Shown: positions 34,610 through 43,432, counted from the stretch's first letter. The stretch is 64,000 nt of DNA from Arthrobacter silvisoli (GCF_003369445.1 NZ_QRCU01000077.1:1-64000), one strand, 5' to 3'. Notes: a model not told the origin generated them from the sequence alone. Program-made: numbers and translations.

Positions 34610-35967
34610 GCGAAGAGGCCCTCTCCGATGAAGCCTCCCGGCTTGGTTCCCGGCGGCACCGCGAACAAGCCTGAGCCGGTGTGCTTCAGGTATTCCAGGG
34701 CCAGGGTGTCGCCCTTGGCCATCGCCATCTGCATCGGCACGTAGTGGGTACGCGGGTCCTTGACGAAGGCGATGAAGAACAGGCCGGCATCCAAGTGGCC
34801 CAGGCCGTCCGAGCCGTCCGTGTAGTTGTAGCCGCGGCGCAGCATCCGCACGCCGTGGTTCTGGCTCGGGTGGGCCAGCCGGACGTGCGAGTCCATGGGC
34901 ATGAGCGGTTCCCCGTCCTTGCCCTTGATGGCGAAGTCCGGCGCGGTGAATTCTTCGCCCCCGGACAAGGGGGCGCCCGAACCCTTGGTGCGGCCGATCA
35001 GGCCCTCCTGCTCCCCGAGCGAGGTCCGGTCCCAGATTTCGATGTGCATGCGGATCCGGCGGGCCACGAGGTAGCTGCCGCCGGCCATCCACGCCTCGCC
35101 GGCACGCTTGCCGGCACTGGCCCAGACATGTTCCGCAAGCAGTTCCTTGTCCTCCGCCTTGGGGTTGGCGGTGCCGTCCTTGAAGCCGAACAGATTGCGC
35201 GGGGTCTGCTGTGCGCGGGAGGTTGAGGAGGTCCTGCCGAAGCCCAGCTGCGACCACCGGACCCTGGCTTTGCCGAAGCCGATGCGGGCCAGGTTGCGGA
35301 TCGCGTGCACGGCAACCTGCGGGTCGTCGGCGCAGGCCTGCACGACGATGTCGCCGTTGCTGCGGCCGGGTTCCAGGTCGTCGCCGGGGAAATGCGGCAG
35401 GTCGATCAGGGCATCCGGCCGCTTGCCGGCCAGGCCGAAGCGCGGCTTGCCGTCCTTTTCGAACAGGCTTGCACCGAACCCGAAGGTCAGGGTCAGCTTT
35501 CCCGCCGCCAGGTCGAGGGCCTCGCCTGTGTCTTCCGGCGGGGCGTCGTAGGGACCGTCGACGGCGCCCGTGGCACCCGTGGTGCGCCCCGCCGTCATCG
35601 CCTCTGCGGCTGCCGTCCAGTCCTTGAGGAGCTGGACGAGGGCGGCGCGGTCCTCCGTCGTGATGTCGAAGGCGGCCATGTGGAGCCGGTCCTGGGCGGG
35701 CGTGGTGATTCCGGCCTGGCGTTCCCCGTGGAAGGGGATGACGCCGTCGGGATGCTCCGCTGGGGCGGCGGCCGCGGCAATCGTGTCATGGCCAAGCAAT
35801 CCGGCGGCGATGCCTGCCGCCGCTCCCGCGCCACCGGCGCCGGCCAGGGAAAGCAGGCCTCGACGGGAGAACCCGCGCTTCTTCGCGGGGGATTCGTCCG
35901 TTACCGGCCCGGCAGGCGTCATCGATTCTCCGGCAGCGTGGCCGCCGGAGAAGGGGCAGCCACTCAC
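34606..35967 (-). CDS. efeB: Tat-exported DyP-type haem peroxidase EfeB
   Basis: A 453-residue DyP peroxidase of the EfeUOB ferrous-iron uptake system. The Tat signal is SRRGLLSLAGAGGAG (residues about 34-48) followed by an Ala/Gly-rich hydrophobic stretch. The GxxDG motif reads GFKDGTAN, with the catalytic Asp; the proximal haem His and distal Arg lie in the C-terminal half (MHIEIWDRTSLGEQE). The gene overlaps efeO upstream by 4 bases and the CopD-like gene downstream by 4 bases. EfeB is thought to oxidise ferrous iron or act on haem outside the membrane. Confidence 0.92.
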   Translation of the reverse strand: MSGCPFSGGHAAGESMTPAGPVTDESPAKKRGFSRRGLLSLAGAGGAGAAAGIAAGLLGHDTIAAAAAPAEHPDGVIPFHGERQAGITTPAQDRLHMAAFDITTEDRAALVQLLKDWTAAAEAMTAGRTTGATGAVDGPYDAPPEDTGEALDLAAGKLTLTFGFGASLFEKDGKPRFGLAGKRPDALIDLPHFPGDDLEPGRSNGDIVVQACADDPQVAVHAIRNLARIGFGKARVRWSQLGFGRTSSTSRAQQTPRNLFGFKDGTANPKAEDKELLAEHVWASAGKRAGEAWMAGGSYLVARRIRMHIEIWDRTSLGEQEGLIGRTKGSGAPLSGGEEFTAPDFAIKGKDGEPLMPMDSHVRLAHPSQNHGVRMLRRGYNYTDGSDGLGHLDAGLFFIAFVKDPRTHYVPMQMAMAKGDTLALEYLKHTGSGLFAVPPGTKPGGFIGEGLFA

Positions 35968-37169
35968 AGAACCACTGCCGCGGTCAGCCTGGACAGCGGT
36001 TCGCCCAAGGAATCGACAAGCGATGCGAGCTGCTTGACCTGCGCCTGGCTGAGCTCGTTGTAGGAGCTGAAGCCTTCACCCTTGGCGTGCTTCTTGAGTT
36101 CGGCCTGCAGTGCGGCGAACTTCTCATCGAGCGTCTTCGCCAATGCCGCGTCCTTGCGCAGCAGCGCGGGTTTGAGGCTCTCGTAGGCGATCCGGGCACC
36201 ATCCACGTTGGCCTGGAAATCCCACAGATCGGTGTGCGACCAGATCTCCTCTTCGCCGGTGACCTTGCCCGTAGCCACCTCGTCGAGGAGTTCCTTGGCA
36301 CCGTTGCCCAGCGAGTGCGCAGTCAGCTCCACTGTGCGGGTGCGCTTGCCCAGCTCTTCCGTGTCGGCGACGAGCTGCTTCGCCAGGGCACTGCGCTCGG
36401 CGGCGTTCAGCAGCTTGAACCCTGCCGGTGGGAACAGGTCCTTCTCGGCACGGTGCCAGCCGGTCCACTTCTGGCCGGGCTCCAGGTCCGCTTCGCGGGC
36501 GTCGAGTTTAGGGTCGAGGTCCCCGAAGGATTCCGCCACGGGTTCGATGCGCTCCCAGTGCATGCGGGTGGCAGCGTAGAGTTCGCGGGCCGTGGCGGCA
36601 TCACCGGACGCGTACGCTGCGGCGAAGTCCTTGGTCCCGGCCACAAGCTGTTCGGTCTGGTCCTTGACGTAGGACGCGTACTGCCGGACTCCCGTGTCCA
36701 GGAGCTTCTTCAGGTCGTCGTCGACGGCGGTACCGGTGCCGGAGCCGGTGACTTCGAAGCCGGCACGGATGCCGTCGCCCTGCATGCCGGGCTTGCAGGA
36801 AGTGACATATTTGCCCTCGTTGGCGGAGACCACGAGCTTGCGGGTCAGGCCGGGCCCGATGTTCTCGACTTCACCGATGATGCGTAGGCCGTCCTCGGCC
36901 AGCAGGTAGAACTCGGTGACCTGCTTGCCGTCGTTCTTGACGGAGAAGCTCAGGTTGCCGCCAGGGGCAGAGGAAGCCGAGACCTTGCATTCGGTGTCCG
37001 TGCTGCTGACTTGGATGGAACCGTCGCTGCTGCCGCCGTCGGCACCCTTGCCGTTGTCGGTGCAGGCAGAGAGCGCCAGCGGAAGGACGACGGCCGCGGC
37101 GATCAGGGCGCCACACTTACGGCCGAGCGGGATGTTCGGGGCATTTTTGGGCAGGAGGGAGCCAGGCAT
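35964..37169 (-). CDS. efeO: Iron-binding lipoprotein EfeO (cupredoxin plus M75 domain)
   Basis: A 401-residue extracytoplasmic component of EfeUOB. The signal peptide ends in the lipobox LSAC (about residue 37). An N-terminal cupredoxin-like domain (about 50-150) precedes the imelysin-like M75 domain (about 160-395), which carries HWERIEP, the HxxE metal motif. The ATG at 37169 follows AAAGGAAC; the frame extends upstream without similarity. It captures ferric or ferrous iron for EfeU. Confidence 0.92.
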   Translation of the reverse strand: MPGSLLPKNAPNIPLGRKCGALIAAAVVLPLALSACTDNGKGADGGSSDGSIQVSSTDTECKVSASSAPGGNLSFSVKNDGKQVTEFYLLAEDGLRIIGEVENIGPGLTRKLVVSANEGKYVTSCKPGMQGDGIRAGFEVTGSGTGTAVDDDLKKLLDTGVRQYASYVKDQTEQLVAGTKDFAAAYASGDAATARELYAATRMHWERIEPVAESFGDLDPKLDAREADLEPGQKWTGWHRAEKDLFPPAGFKLLNAAERSALAKQLVADTEELGKRTRTVELTAHSLGNGAKELLDEVATGKVTGEEEIWSHTDLWDFQANVDGARIAYESLKPALLRKDAALAKTLDEKFAALQAELKKHAKGEGFSSYNELSQAQVKQLASLVDSLGEPLSRLTAAVVL

Positions 37170-37222
37170 GGGGGTTCCTTTGGTTGGGGGAGTGCGAGTT
37201 TGTCGGGTGTATTGGGGGAAGG

Positions 37223-38080
37223 TCAGGCGGCGGCCGCGCGAACGGGCTGCGCGCCGCCCTTGCGCGGCGCGGCGGGCGGGGCTGCCAAGGTGCTGCGGAG
37301 GTAGAAGGACAGGACGGGCACGGCGTAAAGCACCCACGCCGCGGCTTCCAGCCAGGTGGTGGCCGGGGAGAAATTGAGGGTTCCCTTCAACAGGGTGCCG
37401 TACCAGGATGACGGCGGAACCGCGGCCGAGACGTCGAACGCGAGGCTTTGCAGCCCCGGCAGTATGCCGGCCTCCTGCAGGTCATGCACGCCATAGGCAA
37501 GCACCCCGGAGGCGATGACGATCAGGCCGATCCCGGTCCAGCTGAAGAAGCGGGAAAGGTTGACCTTGAGGACACCCCGGTGCAGCAGGTAACCCAGCCC
37601 GGCCGCCACGGCGAGGCCGAGCAGTGCGCCGAGCAACGGCGTCGTGGATTCTCCGCTGGCCTGGGCGGCGGCCCACAGGAAGAGCGCCGTTTCGAGGCCT
37701 TCGCGGCCGACCGCAAGGGTGGCCACAAGGACCAGGCCCCAGGCGGCGCCGTCGGCGACCTTGTCCACCCGCGACTTGAGGTCGCTGCCGAGTGAACGGG
37801 CGGTCCGGGCCATCCAGAACACCATCCAGGTGACCAGTGCCACGGCGAGGATCGACAGGCCGCCGCCGATTGCTTCCTGGGCCTCAAAGCTGAGGCCGCG
37901 CGGTCCGAACGTCAGCAGGGCACCGAAGGCAACCGAAACAGCCACTGCGATTCCCACGCCGGCCCACAGCCGGGGCAGGAGGGAACGGCGGCCGGTCTTC
38001 ACGAGGTAGGCCATCAGCAGGACCACCACGAGGGTTGCCTCCAGGCCTTCGCGAAGGCCGATCAGGAAGTTGGCTGTCAT
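37223..38080 (-). CDS. efeU: High-affinity iron permease EfeU
   Basis: A 285-residue member of the oxidase-dependent iron transporter (ILT/FTR1) family with seven helices. The two REGLE motifs, essential for iron transport in this family, are at residues 10-14 and near 125 (GREGLETALF). The length and topology are normal. It is the first gene of the operon efeU-efeO-efeB-membrane protein. A dyad resembling a DtxR/IdeR iron box lies 33-48 bp upstream, so expression under iron limitation is expected. Confidence 0.93.
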   Translation of the reverse strand: MTANFLIGLREGLEATLVVVLLMAYLVKTGRRSLLPRLWAGVGIAVAVSVAFGALLTFGPRGLSFEAQEAIGGGLSILAVALVTWMVFWMARTARSLGSDLKSRVDKVADGAAWGLVLVATLAVGREGLETALFLWAAAQASGESTTPLLGALLGLAVAAGLGYLLHRGVLKVNLSRFFSWTGIGLIVIASGVLAYGVHDLQEAGILPGLQSLAFDVSAAVPPSSWYGTLLKGTLNFSPATTWLEAAAWVLYAVPVLSFYLRSTLAAPPAAPRKGGAQPVRAAAA

Positions 38081-38112
38081 AACGGTGCGTGCTTTCTCTT
38101 AGGGTAGCCATT

Positions 38113-38128
38113 CTTAGGCTCGCCTAAG
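38113..38128. promoter_or_regulatory. DtxR/IdeR-like iron box in front of the efe operon
   Basis: A perfect dyad CTTAGGC (38113-38119) and GCCTAAG (38122-38128) separated by 2 nt. Aligned to the 19-bp IdeR/DtxR consensus TTAGGTTAGGCTAACCTAA from 38114 it matches 13 positions. Iron-dependent repression of the efe operon is the expected role. Confidence 0.65.
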
Positions 38129-38237
38129 CCAGTACCTTACAAGCCCACCTGGAATACGCAAAGTTTTCATGAGGTAATTGCGAAAAGTTGCGGGGCTGTG
38201 CCCGCGATCGGGGCGGAGCGCGTCTGCGGGAACGCAA

Positions 38238-38283
38238 AAGGCCGGGGCGCACCGTCCGTGATCGGAAGGTGCGCCCCGGCCTT
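38238..38283 (-). terminator. Terminator of the yajQ gene
   Basis: A perfect 16-bp stem (38238-38253 with 38268-38283, 14-nt loop), followed on the minus strand by CTTTTGCG. It lies 13 bp beyond the gene's stop codon. Confidence 0.8.
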
Positions 38284-38296
38284 GGGCAGCCGCTGC

Positions 38297-38788
38297 TTAG
38301 CTGCGGAAGTTCACGAACTGCAGGTCGGCTTCCTCGAAGTTCTTCAGGATGGCCATGGTTGCCTGCAGGTCATCGCGGGACTTGGAAGTGACGCGGAGTT
38401 CGTCGCCCTGGATCTGGGACTTGACGGACTTGGGGGCTTCGTCACGGATGATCTTGTTGATCTTCTTGGCGATGTCCTGCGCGATGCCTTCCTTGATGGA
38501 GCACTCCAGGCGGAACTCCTTGCCGGAGGCGTAGGGCTCGCCTTCGTCGAGGGACTTGAGGGAAATGCCGCGCTTGATCAGCTTGGACTGGAAGACGTCC
38601 AGGACGGCCTTGACGCGTTCCTCGGAGTTGGCCTTCATGAGGATCTTTTCGCCGCTGAAGTCGATCTCGGCGCCAACGCCCTTGAAGTCATAGCGCTGGG
38701 CGATTTCCTTCTGGGACTGGTTGAGTGCGTTGGCGACTTCCTGCTTGTCTACCTTGCTGACGACGTCGAATGTGGATTCGCCTGCCAT
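38297..38788 (-). CDS. yajQ: YajQ-family nucleotide-binding protein
   Basis: A 163-residue cytosolic protein with two ferredoxin-like folds. The N-terminus STFDVVSKVDKQEVANALNQ and the segment IAQRYDFKGVGAEIDF are almost diagnostic of the YajQ (DUF520) family. Members bind RNA or cyclic di-GMP in some bacteria, but the role in Actinobacteria is unclear. The length is normal (about 163). It is transcribed alone, with a strong terminator. The ATG at 38788 follows AAGGAGAG. Confidence 0.93.
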   Translation of the reverse strand: MAGESTFDVVSKVDKQEVANALNQSQKEIAQRYDFKGVGAEIDFSGEKILMKANSEERVKAVLDVFQSKLIKRGISLKSLDEGEPYASGKEFRLECSIKEGIAQDIAKKINKIIRDEAPKSVKSQIQGDELRVTSKSRDDLQATMAILKNFEEADLQFVNFRS

Positions 38789-39016
38789 GACTCTCCTTGG
38801 GAATGGGGTGGGTGGATTGCGTTCCCGCGGTGCCGCCGCGGGCGCTCTTGTCTGCCAACCAGCCTAGTACCTGCGATGCGGACGGCGCAGCCCGCAACCG
38901 CTTGTTGGCGGGGTTTTACGGTTCACAGTTCGCTCACAGCACACGCACTGCCGGAACTGAGGGCCCGGGATGAGAGTTGTACCCGTTGGAGGAATCAACC
39001 CGTGGAGGAGACCCCC

Positions 39017-39283
39017 ATGAGCAAGAATCCCGTACGCTACGTCACCCGCTCCGCTACTGCAGCCGCGACCACCATCGGCGTCGCCGCTGCCGCTGCGGGC
39101 ACCGCGGTCGCTGCCGCCGCCGTCGCGGCGTCTGTGGTGCTGAGCCCGGTGCCCGACGCCGCCACCCGGCTTGAGGGCGTGCATGCGGATCTGCAGCGGG
39201 CGGTCGAGCTGCGGCAGCTCACTGCCGAGCAGGCGGTGCGTTTCGAGGAGAAGCTGACCGGCCGGATCCTCGGCGAGGCCTGA
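39017..39283 (+). CDS. Small Ala-rich membrane-anchored protein, unknown
   Basis: 88 residues. A Thr/Ala-rich hydrophobic segment (about 12-42, AAAAAGTAVAAAAVAASVVL) is followed by a charged helical tail (LEGVHADLQRAVELRQLTAE). It could be a signal-anchored small protein. The ribosome site is excellent (GGAGGAG at 39004-39010, 6 nt from the ATG), which is the main reason for calling it real. No family is recognised. The long open frame upstream (from 38198) is spurious. Confidence 0.6.
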   Translation: MSKNPVRYVTRSATAAATTIGVAAAAAGTAVAAAAVAASVVLSPVPDAATRLEGVHADLQRAVELRQLTAEQAVRFEEKLTGRILGEA

Positions 39284-39428
39284 AGCCGCCGACGGCCCCG
39301 AAACCGCGGATTTCCGGGCACTCTGCCCTCGATTCGATTCTTCGGCAGAAGTTCTGTAAGGTTGTCTTGCTCGCGGTTACCGGGACGGAAACGGAACGGT
39401 TGCTGTGAGTGATCTTCTTTTGAAGTTC

Positions 39429-39510
39429 GGCAGATTACCCGAGCGGCCAAAGGGGGCTGACTGTAAATCAGCTGGCACTGCCTACGGGGGTTCGAATCCC
39501 TCATCTGCCA
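39429..39510 (+). tRNA. tRNA-Tyr (anticodon GUA)
   Basis: The acceptor stem GGCAGAT (39429-39435) pairs with ATCTGCC (39503-39509), and the discriminator A is at 39510. The anticodon GTA lies in the loop CTGTAAA. A long variable arm, as expected for bacterial tRNA-Tyr, and the T-loop GGTTCGAATCC are present. CCA is genomically encoded at 39511-39513. Confidence 0.96.
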
Positions 39511-39518
39511 CCAACGGA

Positions 39519-39561
39519 AACCCCGTCTGACCTGCGGAAACGCAGGACAGGCGGGGTTTTT
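39519..39561 (+). terminator. Terminator of the tRNA-Tyr transcript
   Basis: The arms 39519-39536 and 39541-39558 form an 18-bp stem with one G-U pair and one mismatch, a 4-nt loop (GAAA) and a TTTTT run immediately after. Confidence 0.88.
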
Positions 39562-39594
39562 CTGTGGTTCGGGTTGAACAGCGGGGCCGCAGTC

Positions 39595-40416
39595 CTAAGC
39601 GATCCAGGGAGCCGTGAAATTCCGGACGCGTGAGCCGTCTAGGTCGGCGAGGGAAACCCCGGCAAATGCGGTTGCGGCCTCGGAGGTTTGGCTGCGGAAC
39701 GTGAAGTCGTGGGTGGTGGCGATGTCGGCGATCGCTTTGCCGGCACTTTCAGGAGTCTGGGCGTTGGCGAACGCACCGGTGGTGCGGGCGACATAGGCGT
39801 CGAGGAGCCGGGCGTAGGCACCAACATCACTGGGCCGTTCGACGTTGCTGACAAACTGGCTGGCAACCGCTGCCGGTTCGATGACGCCCACCTGGACGCC
39901 AAAATGCTCGGCCACTGCCGCCAGGGACTGCATGAATCCTTCGACGGCGAATTTCGCCCCGCAGTAGGCGTCTGCGAAGGGCTGTCCCACGGTGCCGCCA
40001 ACGCTGGTGACGGTCAGGATCCTGCCGTGCCTGCGTTCGCGCATCCCGGGCAGGACTAGTTTGCTCAGGTTCACCGGGGCAAGGAAGTTGACGTCCAGCT
40101 GGGCCTGGATCTGGGCCAAACTAAGTTGCTCGGCCGTCCCTACGCAGCCCTGGCCGGCATTGTTGATCAAAATATCGATGCGCCCGTAGGCCGCGATCAG
40201 TTCATCCACCAGCCGCGACGCGGTGTCATGGTCAACGACGTCCAGCGCGCGGACGTCCAGTTCGACGCCGGCCTGGCTGGCGGCGTCGAGCAGTTCTGTG
40301 GCGCGGCTGGTGTCCCGCATGGTGGCTACCACCTGGCACCCCCGACGCGCGAGCTCGACCGCGGCAAAGAGCCCCATTCCGGAAGACGTCCCTGTAATCA
40401 GGGCAATATCGCTCAT
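39595..40416 (-). CDS. Short-chain dehydrogenase/reductase
   Basis: A 273-residue classical SDR. The cofactor motif TGTSSGMG is near the N-terminus, NNAG at about residue 86, and the catalytic pair is in YCGAKFAVEG (Tyr and Lys), with the Ser in VTSVGGTVGQ. The substrate is unknown. The ATG at 40416 is used because the Rossmann strand (ALITG) starts right after it; an in-frame ATG at 40428 is the alternative. It is transcribed toward the tRNA terminator and divergent from the DUF1801 gene. Confidence 0.85.
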   Translation of the reverse strand: MSDIALITGTSSGMGLFAAVELARRGCQVVATMRDTSRATELLDAASQAGVELDVRALDVVDHDTASRLVDELIAAYGRIDILINNAGQGCVGTAEQLSLAQIQAQLDVNFLAPVNLSKLVLPGMRERRHGRILTVTSVGGTVGQPFADAYCGAKFAVEGFMQSLAAVAEHFGVQVGVIEPAAVASQFVSNVERPSDVGAYARLLDAYVARTTGAFANAQTPESAGKAIADIATTHDFTFRSQTSEAATAFAGVSLADLDGSRVRNFTAPWIA

Positions 40417-40517
40417 GGGCGCGAGCATAGCGGCGGCTCCAGGCTACGAGAATGCCGCCATGAACATCACGGCACCATCGCCGCGATCCCTTGGGGCCAT
40501 CGGCCAAAGCGTGAATA

Positions 40518-40982
40518 ATGCTCTCCATGACCAGCAAGGACACCGCTGGGGCGGACGCCGCCTTCGAGTTGCCCGAAGCCATGACCGGCCGGGCAAGTCC
40601 GGCGAAAGCCGCAGTCGGCGACAAACCGGTCTTCGCCTACATCGCCAGCCTGCCGCAGCCGCAGCGCGGCATCGCCGAATGGATCGATGCGCTGGCCGCC
40701 AGGACGTTGCCCGGACTCGAGCGCTCGGTGAAATGGGGCATGGCGTACTACGGCGTCGGTGATGGGTGGTGCTTTAGCTGCGGCGGCTTTGCCGGCCACG
40801 TCAAGCTCATGTTCATCAATGGTGTGGCGCTTGACCCGGTGCCCCCGGTGACACCAGTGGGGATGGGCAAGGCAACGCGCGGCGTGGAGCTCGAATCCGT
40901 GGACGACATCGACGAACACCAGATCGCGGAGTGGATGAAACAAGTCACCTCCGTGCCAGGTGTTGGCGGCAGGAAGCGCTGA
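40518..40982 (+). CDS. DUF1801 (YdhG-like) protein
   Basis: A 154-residue protein of the DUF1801/YdhG fold. The middle contains VKWGMAYYGVGDGWCFSCGGFAGHVKLMFING, here cited by its key residues Trp-Gly-Met and the Cys pair, and ends with the usual acidic helix ELESVDDIDEHQIAEWMKQV. The function is unknown; related proteins are linked to metal chaperoning (frataxin-like fold). The start may be 40518 or the ATG at 40527; neither has a strong ribosome site. Confidence 0.8.
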   Translation: MLSMTSKDTAGADAAFELPEAMTGRASPAKAAVGDKPVFAYIASLPQPQRGIAEWIDALAARTLPGLERSVKWGMAYYGVGDGWCFSCGGFAGHVKLMFINGVALDPVPPVTPVGMGKATRGVELESVDDIDEHQIAEWMKQVTSVPGVGGRKR

Positions 40983-41048
40983 ACGCGCCTGGCCTGCTCG
41001 GCTACCCGGCCCTGGCCCGCAGATGTTACTGGCGAGTAGCATTGAGCC

Positions 41049-41594
41049 ATGCATCTGCTTCTCCGAACCCTCCTGCTGCTGTCCACCTCCGCCCGGCGGA
41101 GCCGCGTGAGTGTGTGGGACGAGTGCTCCCTTCCCCTGCGGGTCCTGCCCACCGACATCGACATCGCGATGCACGTCAACAACGGTATGTACTTCTCACT
41201 GATGGACCTGGGGCGCTTCGACCTCATGGTGCGCGCCGGGATCTGGGACCGGATGCGTCGCCGCGGCTGGACCCCCGTCGTCTCCGGCGAGACCATCGCC
41301 TTCCGCAAATCCCTCCAGCTGTGGCAGCGCTACACCATCGAGACCCGGATCACCGGCCTCGATTCCAAAGCGATCTACTTCGAGCAGCGGATGGTCGCCG
41401 ACGGCGAAATCTACGCCCGCGCCCACATCGCCACCCGGCTGCTCGCGAAGGGCCGGCCGGTCAGCCAGGAGGACATCGTGGCCGAATTCGGTGCCCCGCC
41501 GGCCTCGCTCGAGCTGCCGGAATGGATCCATGAGTGGCGGGAGAACACCGCCCTTCCGGGCGCCCGCAGGCCCGCCCCGCATTTCTGGGGCTAA
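41049..41594 (+). CDS. Hot-dog fold acyl-CoA thioesterase (THEM6-like)
   Basis: A 181-residue 4HBT_2-family protein. RVLPTDIDIAMHVNNGMYFS is the diagnostic segment: the Asp and His-Val-Asn-Asn-Gly belong to the hot-dog thioesterase active site. SGETIAFRKSLQLWQRY forms the next strand. A short hydrophobic N-terminus (LLLRTLLLLS) may attach it to the membrane, as in THEM6 proteins. The natural substrate is unknown. It is transcribed alone on the plus strand. Confidence 0.82.
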   Translation: MHLLLRTLLLLSTSARRSRVSVWDECSLPLRVLPTDIDIAMHVNNGMYFSLMDLGRFDLMVRAGIWDRMRRRGWTPVVSGETIAFRKSLQLWQRYTIETRITGLDSKAIYFEQRMVADGEIYARAHIATRLLAKGRPVSQEDIVAEFGAPPASLELPEWIHEWRENTALPGARRPAPHFWG

Positions 41595-41646
41595 GCTCCC
41601 AACGCAACTCCCGACGTCGGGAACTGCCTCAGCTGCCGGCCGCGAC

Positions 41647-42450
41647 TCAGCTGCCGACGTCCCGCCGCTGCAGTGCCAGCGAGCTGAGCAGCACCAGCGC
41701 GGCCGAGATACCCCATAGCCAGCCGGCCGAGGCCCAGTCGGCACCGTTCGCCACCGGTGAGTTCCCGTAGGCCCAGTGGTAAGGCGAGAAATCGAGGAGC
41801 CAGTCAAGGTCCGGGCTCTGCCGCCCCACGGCGTTGAACACGTACCCCAGCACCCCGACGGCGGCACCGGCTCCCAGCCCGTAGGACTTGCGTCCGCTCA
41901 ACGCACCGACAAACAGGGCAGCCGTGCCGCTCAGCAGGGCCAGGCCCGCGAACTCGACGGCGGCGCCGAACAGGTGCATGGAGTCGATCGCGAGGTGTGC
42001 CGAATCGTTCAGCGCCAGGATCAAAACGAAGACCAGGACGGCCAGCAGCACCACCCGCAGGCACATCGCGAGGGCGCGCTCCAACACCAGCTGCACGCGG
42101 GTGACGCCGTGCGCGAGGGTGAGCTCAAGCTGGCCCGATTCCTCGTCACCGCCCACTGCGGCCGCACCCCAGGACACCGTGGCGATGGTCATCAGCAGGA
42201 AGCCGATCAACCCGAACACTGTGGCCTGGGTGTAGCCGGGGCCCGAGGCGATCTGGTCGTAGTTCAGGGCCTTGGTCATTTCCGGCGGCAGGGCGTTGAT
42301 CATCTCCTGCATCTGGACGCTTCCGCCGATGGACGGGTAGAGGGGCAGGTAGAGCAGGATCGCCCCGGCGAGCCCGGCCGCCCAGGCCAGGGTCGAACGC
42401 CAGGAATCCACGAAAGCCCGCCTGAAGAGCGGCATGGTGCTGCTACGCAT
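41647..42450 (-). CDS. ABC exporter permease subunit (ABC-2 type)
   Basis: A 267-residue protein with about six helices, of the ABC-2 permease superfamily. It begins FRRAFVDSWRSTLAWAAGLAG and contains GGDEESGQLELTLAHGVTR, the loop typical of bacterial exporter permeases of the NatB/YhaP kind. The ATG at 42450 overlaps the stop of the ATPase gene by 8 bases (ATGCGTAG), so the two subunits are translationally coupled. The substrate is unknown; a peptide, drug or lipid is possible. The TetR gene upstream is probably the regulator. Confidence 0.83.
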   Translation of the reverse strand: MRSSTMPLFRRAFVDSWRSTLAWAAGLAGAILLYLPLYPSIGGSVQMQEMINALPPEMTKALNYDQIASGPGYTQATVFGLIGFLLMTIATVSWGAAAVGGDEESGQLELTLAHGVTRVQLVLERALAMCLRVVLLAVLVFVLILALNDSAHLAIDSMHLFGAAVEFAGLALLSGTAALFVGALSGRKSYGLGAGAAVGVLGYVFNAVGRQSPDLDWLLDFSPYHWAYGNSPVANGADWASAGWLWGISAALVLLSSLALQRRDVGS

Positions 42451-43417
42451 GGCTGCTTCCTTCCTCCTGCGGTTCGCGCCGGCGGGATCCGTTGCCCCGC
42501 CGGCCATTGCCGTTGTTGCCGTACAGCCGGAGCACCGATTCCTCAAGGTCCGGTTCCTCCAGGACCAGGTCGGTCAGCTGCAACCCGGCGAGCGCCTGCA
42601 CCAGCGGGCCGATGCTGCCTTCCAGCACCGCCGTCAGTTTGACGCCGCTTCCCTTGGCAAGCACCTCGACGCCCCCGACGCCGGGCACCCGGCCCAGCAG
42701 CGCGCCGGCGTCGTCTGCTGTGATTCCGTTCGCCGTGAGCCGCAGGTGCCGCACGGCACTTTCGCGCAGGGCGTCCACGGTGGCGATGGTGACGATCCGG
42801 CCGTCCCGCAGGATGGCCACCTCGTCCGCCGCCTGCTGAACTTCGCTGAGGACATGGGAGCTGAGGAAGACGGTCTGGCCCCGGTCCCTCACTTCCTGGA
42901 GCATGGTGAGGAATTCCTGCTGGACCAGCGGATCGAGGCCGCTGGTGGGTTCGTCCAGGACCAGGAGTTCGGGTTCGTGCATGAAGGCCTGGATGAGGCC
43001 GAGTTTCTGTTTGTTGCCTTTGGACAGCTTGCGTGTGTGCCGGTCGAGGTCCAGGTTCAGGCGTTCGGCGAGTTCGTCGATCCGGCCCGGACGGACGGGG
43101 CCGCTGACGGCGGCATAGTGTTCCAGCAGCCGTCGGCCGGTGACCCTGGCTTCGAGGGCGAGCTCGCCGGGAAGGTAACCGATGCGGCGGCGCAGTCCCG
43201 GCCCGCCACGGCGCGGGTCCTGGCCGAGGACGCGCAGCGTGCCCGCGTTGGGCCGGATGATGTCCAGCAGGCAGCGCATGGTGGTGGTCTTGCCTGCGCC
43301 GTTCGGCCCGATGACGCCGAAGACCGTGCCGGCCTGCACCCGGAAGTCGATTCCGTGCAGGACTTCGCGGTGGCCGAAGCTTTTCCGCAGGCCCTCGACG
43401 GTGATTGCCGGTTCCAT
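42443..43417 (-). CDS. ABC exporter ATP-binding subunit
   Basis: A 324-residue ATPase. Walker A is GPNGAGKTT (about 38-46), the signature region is KLSKGNKQKLGL (degenerate LSGGQ, as often in drug exporters), Walker B is LLVLDEPTSGLDP and the switch His is in VFLSSHVL. The C-terminal 80 residues form the extension found in NatA/CcmA-type ATPases. It pairs with the coupled permease downstream. The TetR gene ends 15 bp upstream on the same strand, suggesting one operon. Confidence 0.9.
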   Translation of the reverse strand: MEPAITVEGLRKSFGHREVLHGIDFRVQAGTVFGVIGPNGAGKTTTMRCLLDIIRPNAGTLRVLGQDPRRGGPGLRRRIGYLPGELALEARVTGRRLLEHYAAVSGPVRPGRIDELAERLNLDLDRHTRKLSKGNKQKLGLIQAFMHEPELLVLDEPTSGLDPLVQQEFLTMLQEVRDRGQTVFLSSHVLSEVQQAADEVAILRDGRIVTIATVDALRESAVRHLRLTANGITADDAGALLGRVPGVGGVEVLAKGSGVKLTAVLEGSIGPLVQALAGLQLTDLVLEEPDLEESVLRLYGNNGNGRRGNGSRRREPQEEGSSHA

Positions 43418-43432
43418 GGGTTCCCCTTTTCG

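Noticed and set aside
39429..39595. tRNA-Tyr as an integration site with an island downstream
   Set aside because: No integrase, no duplicated tRNA 3' end in the following genes, and normal base composition; the tRNA ends in its own terminator.
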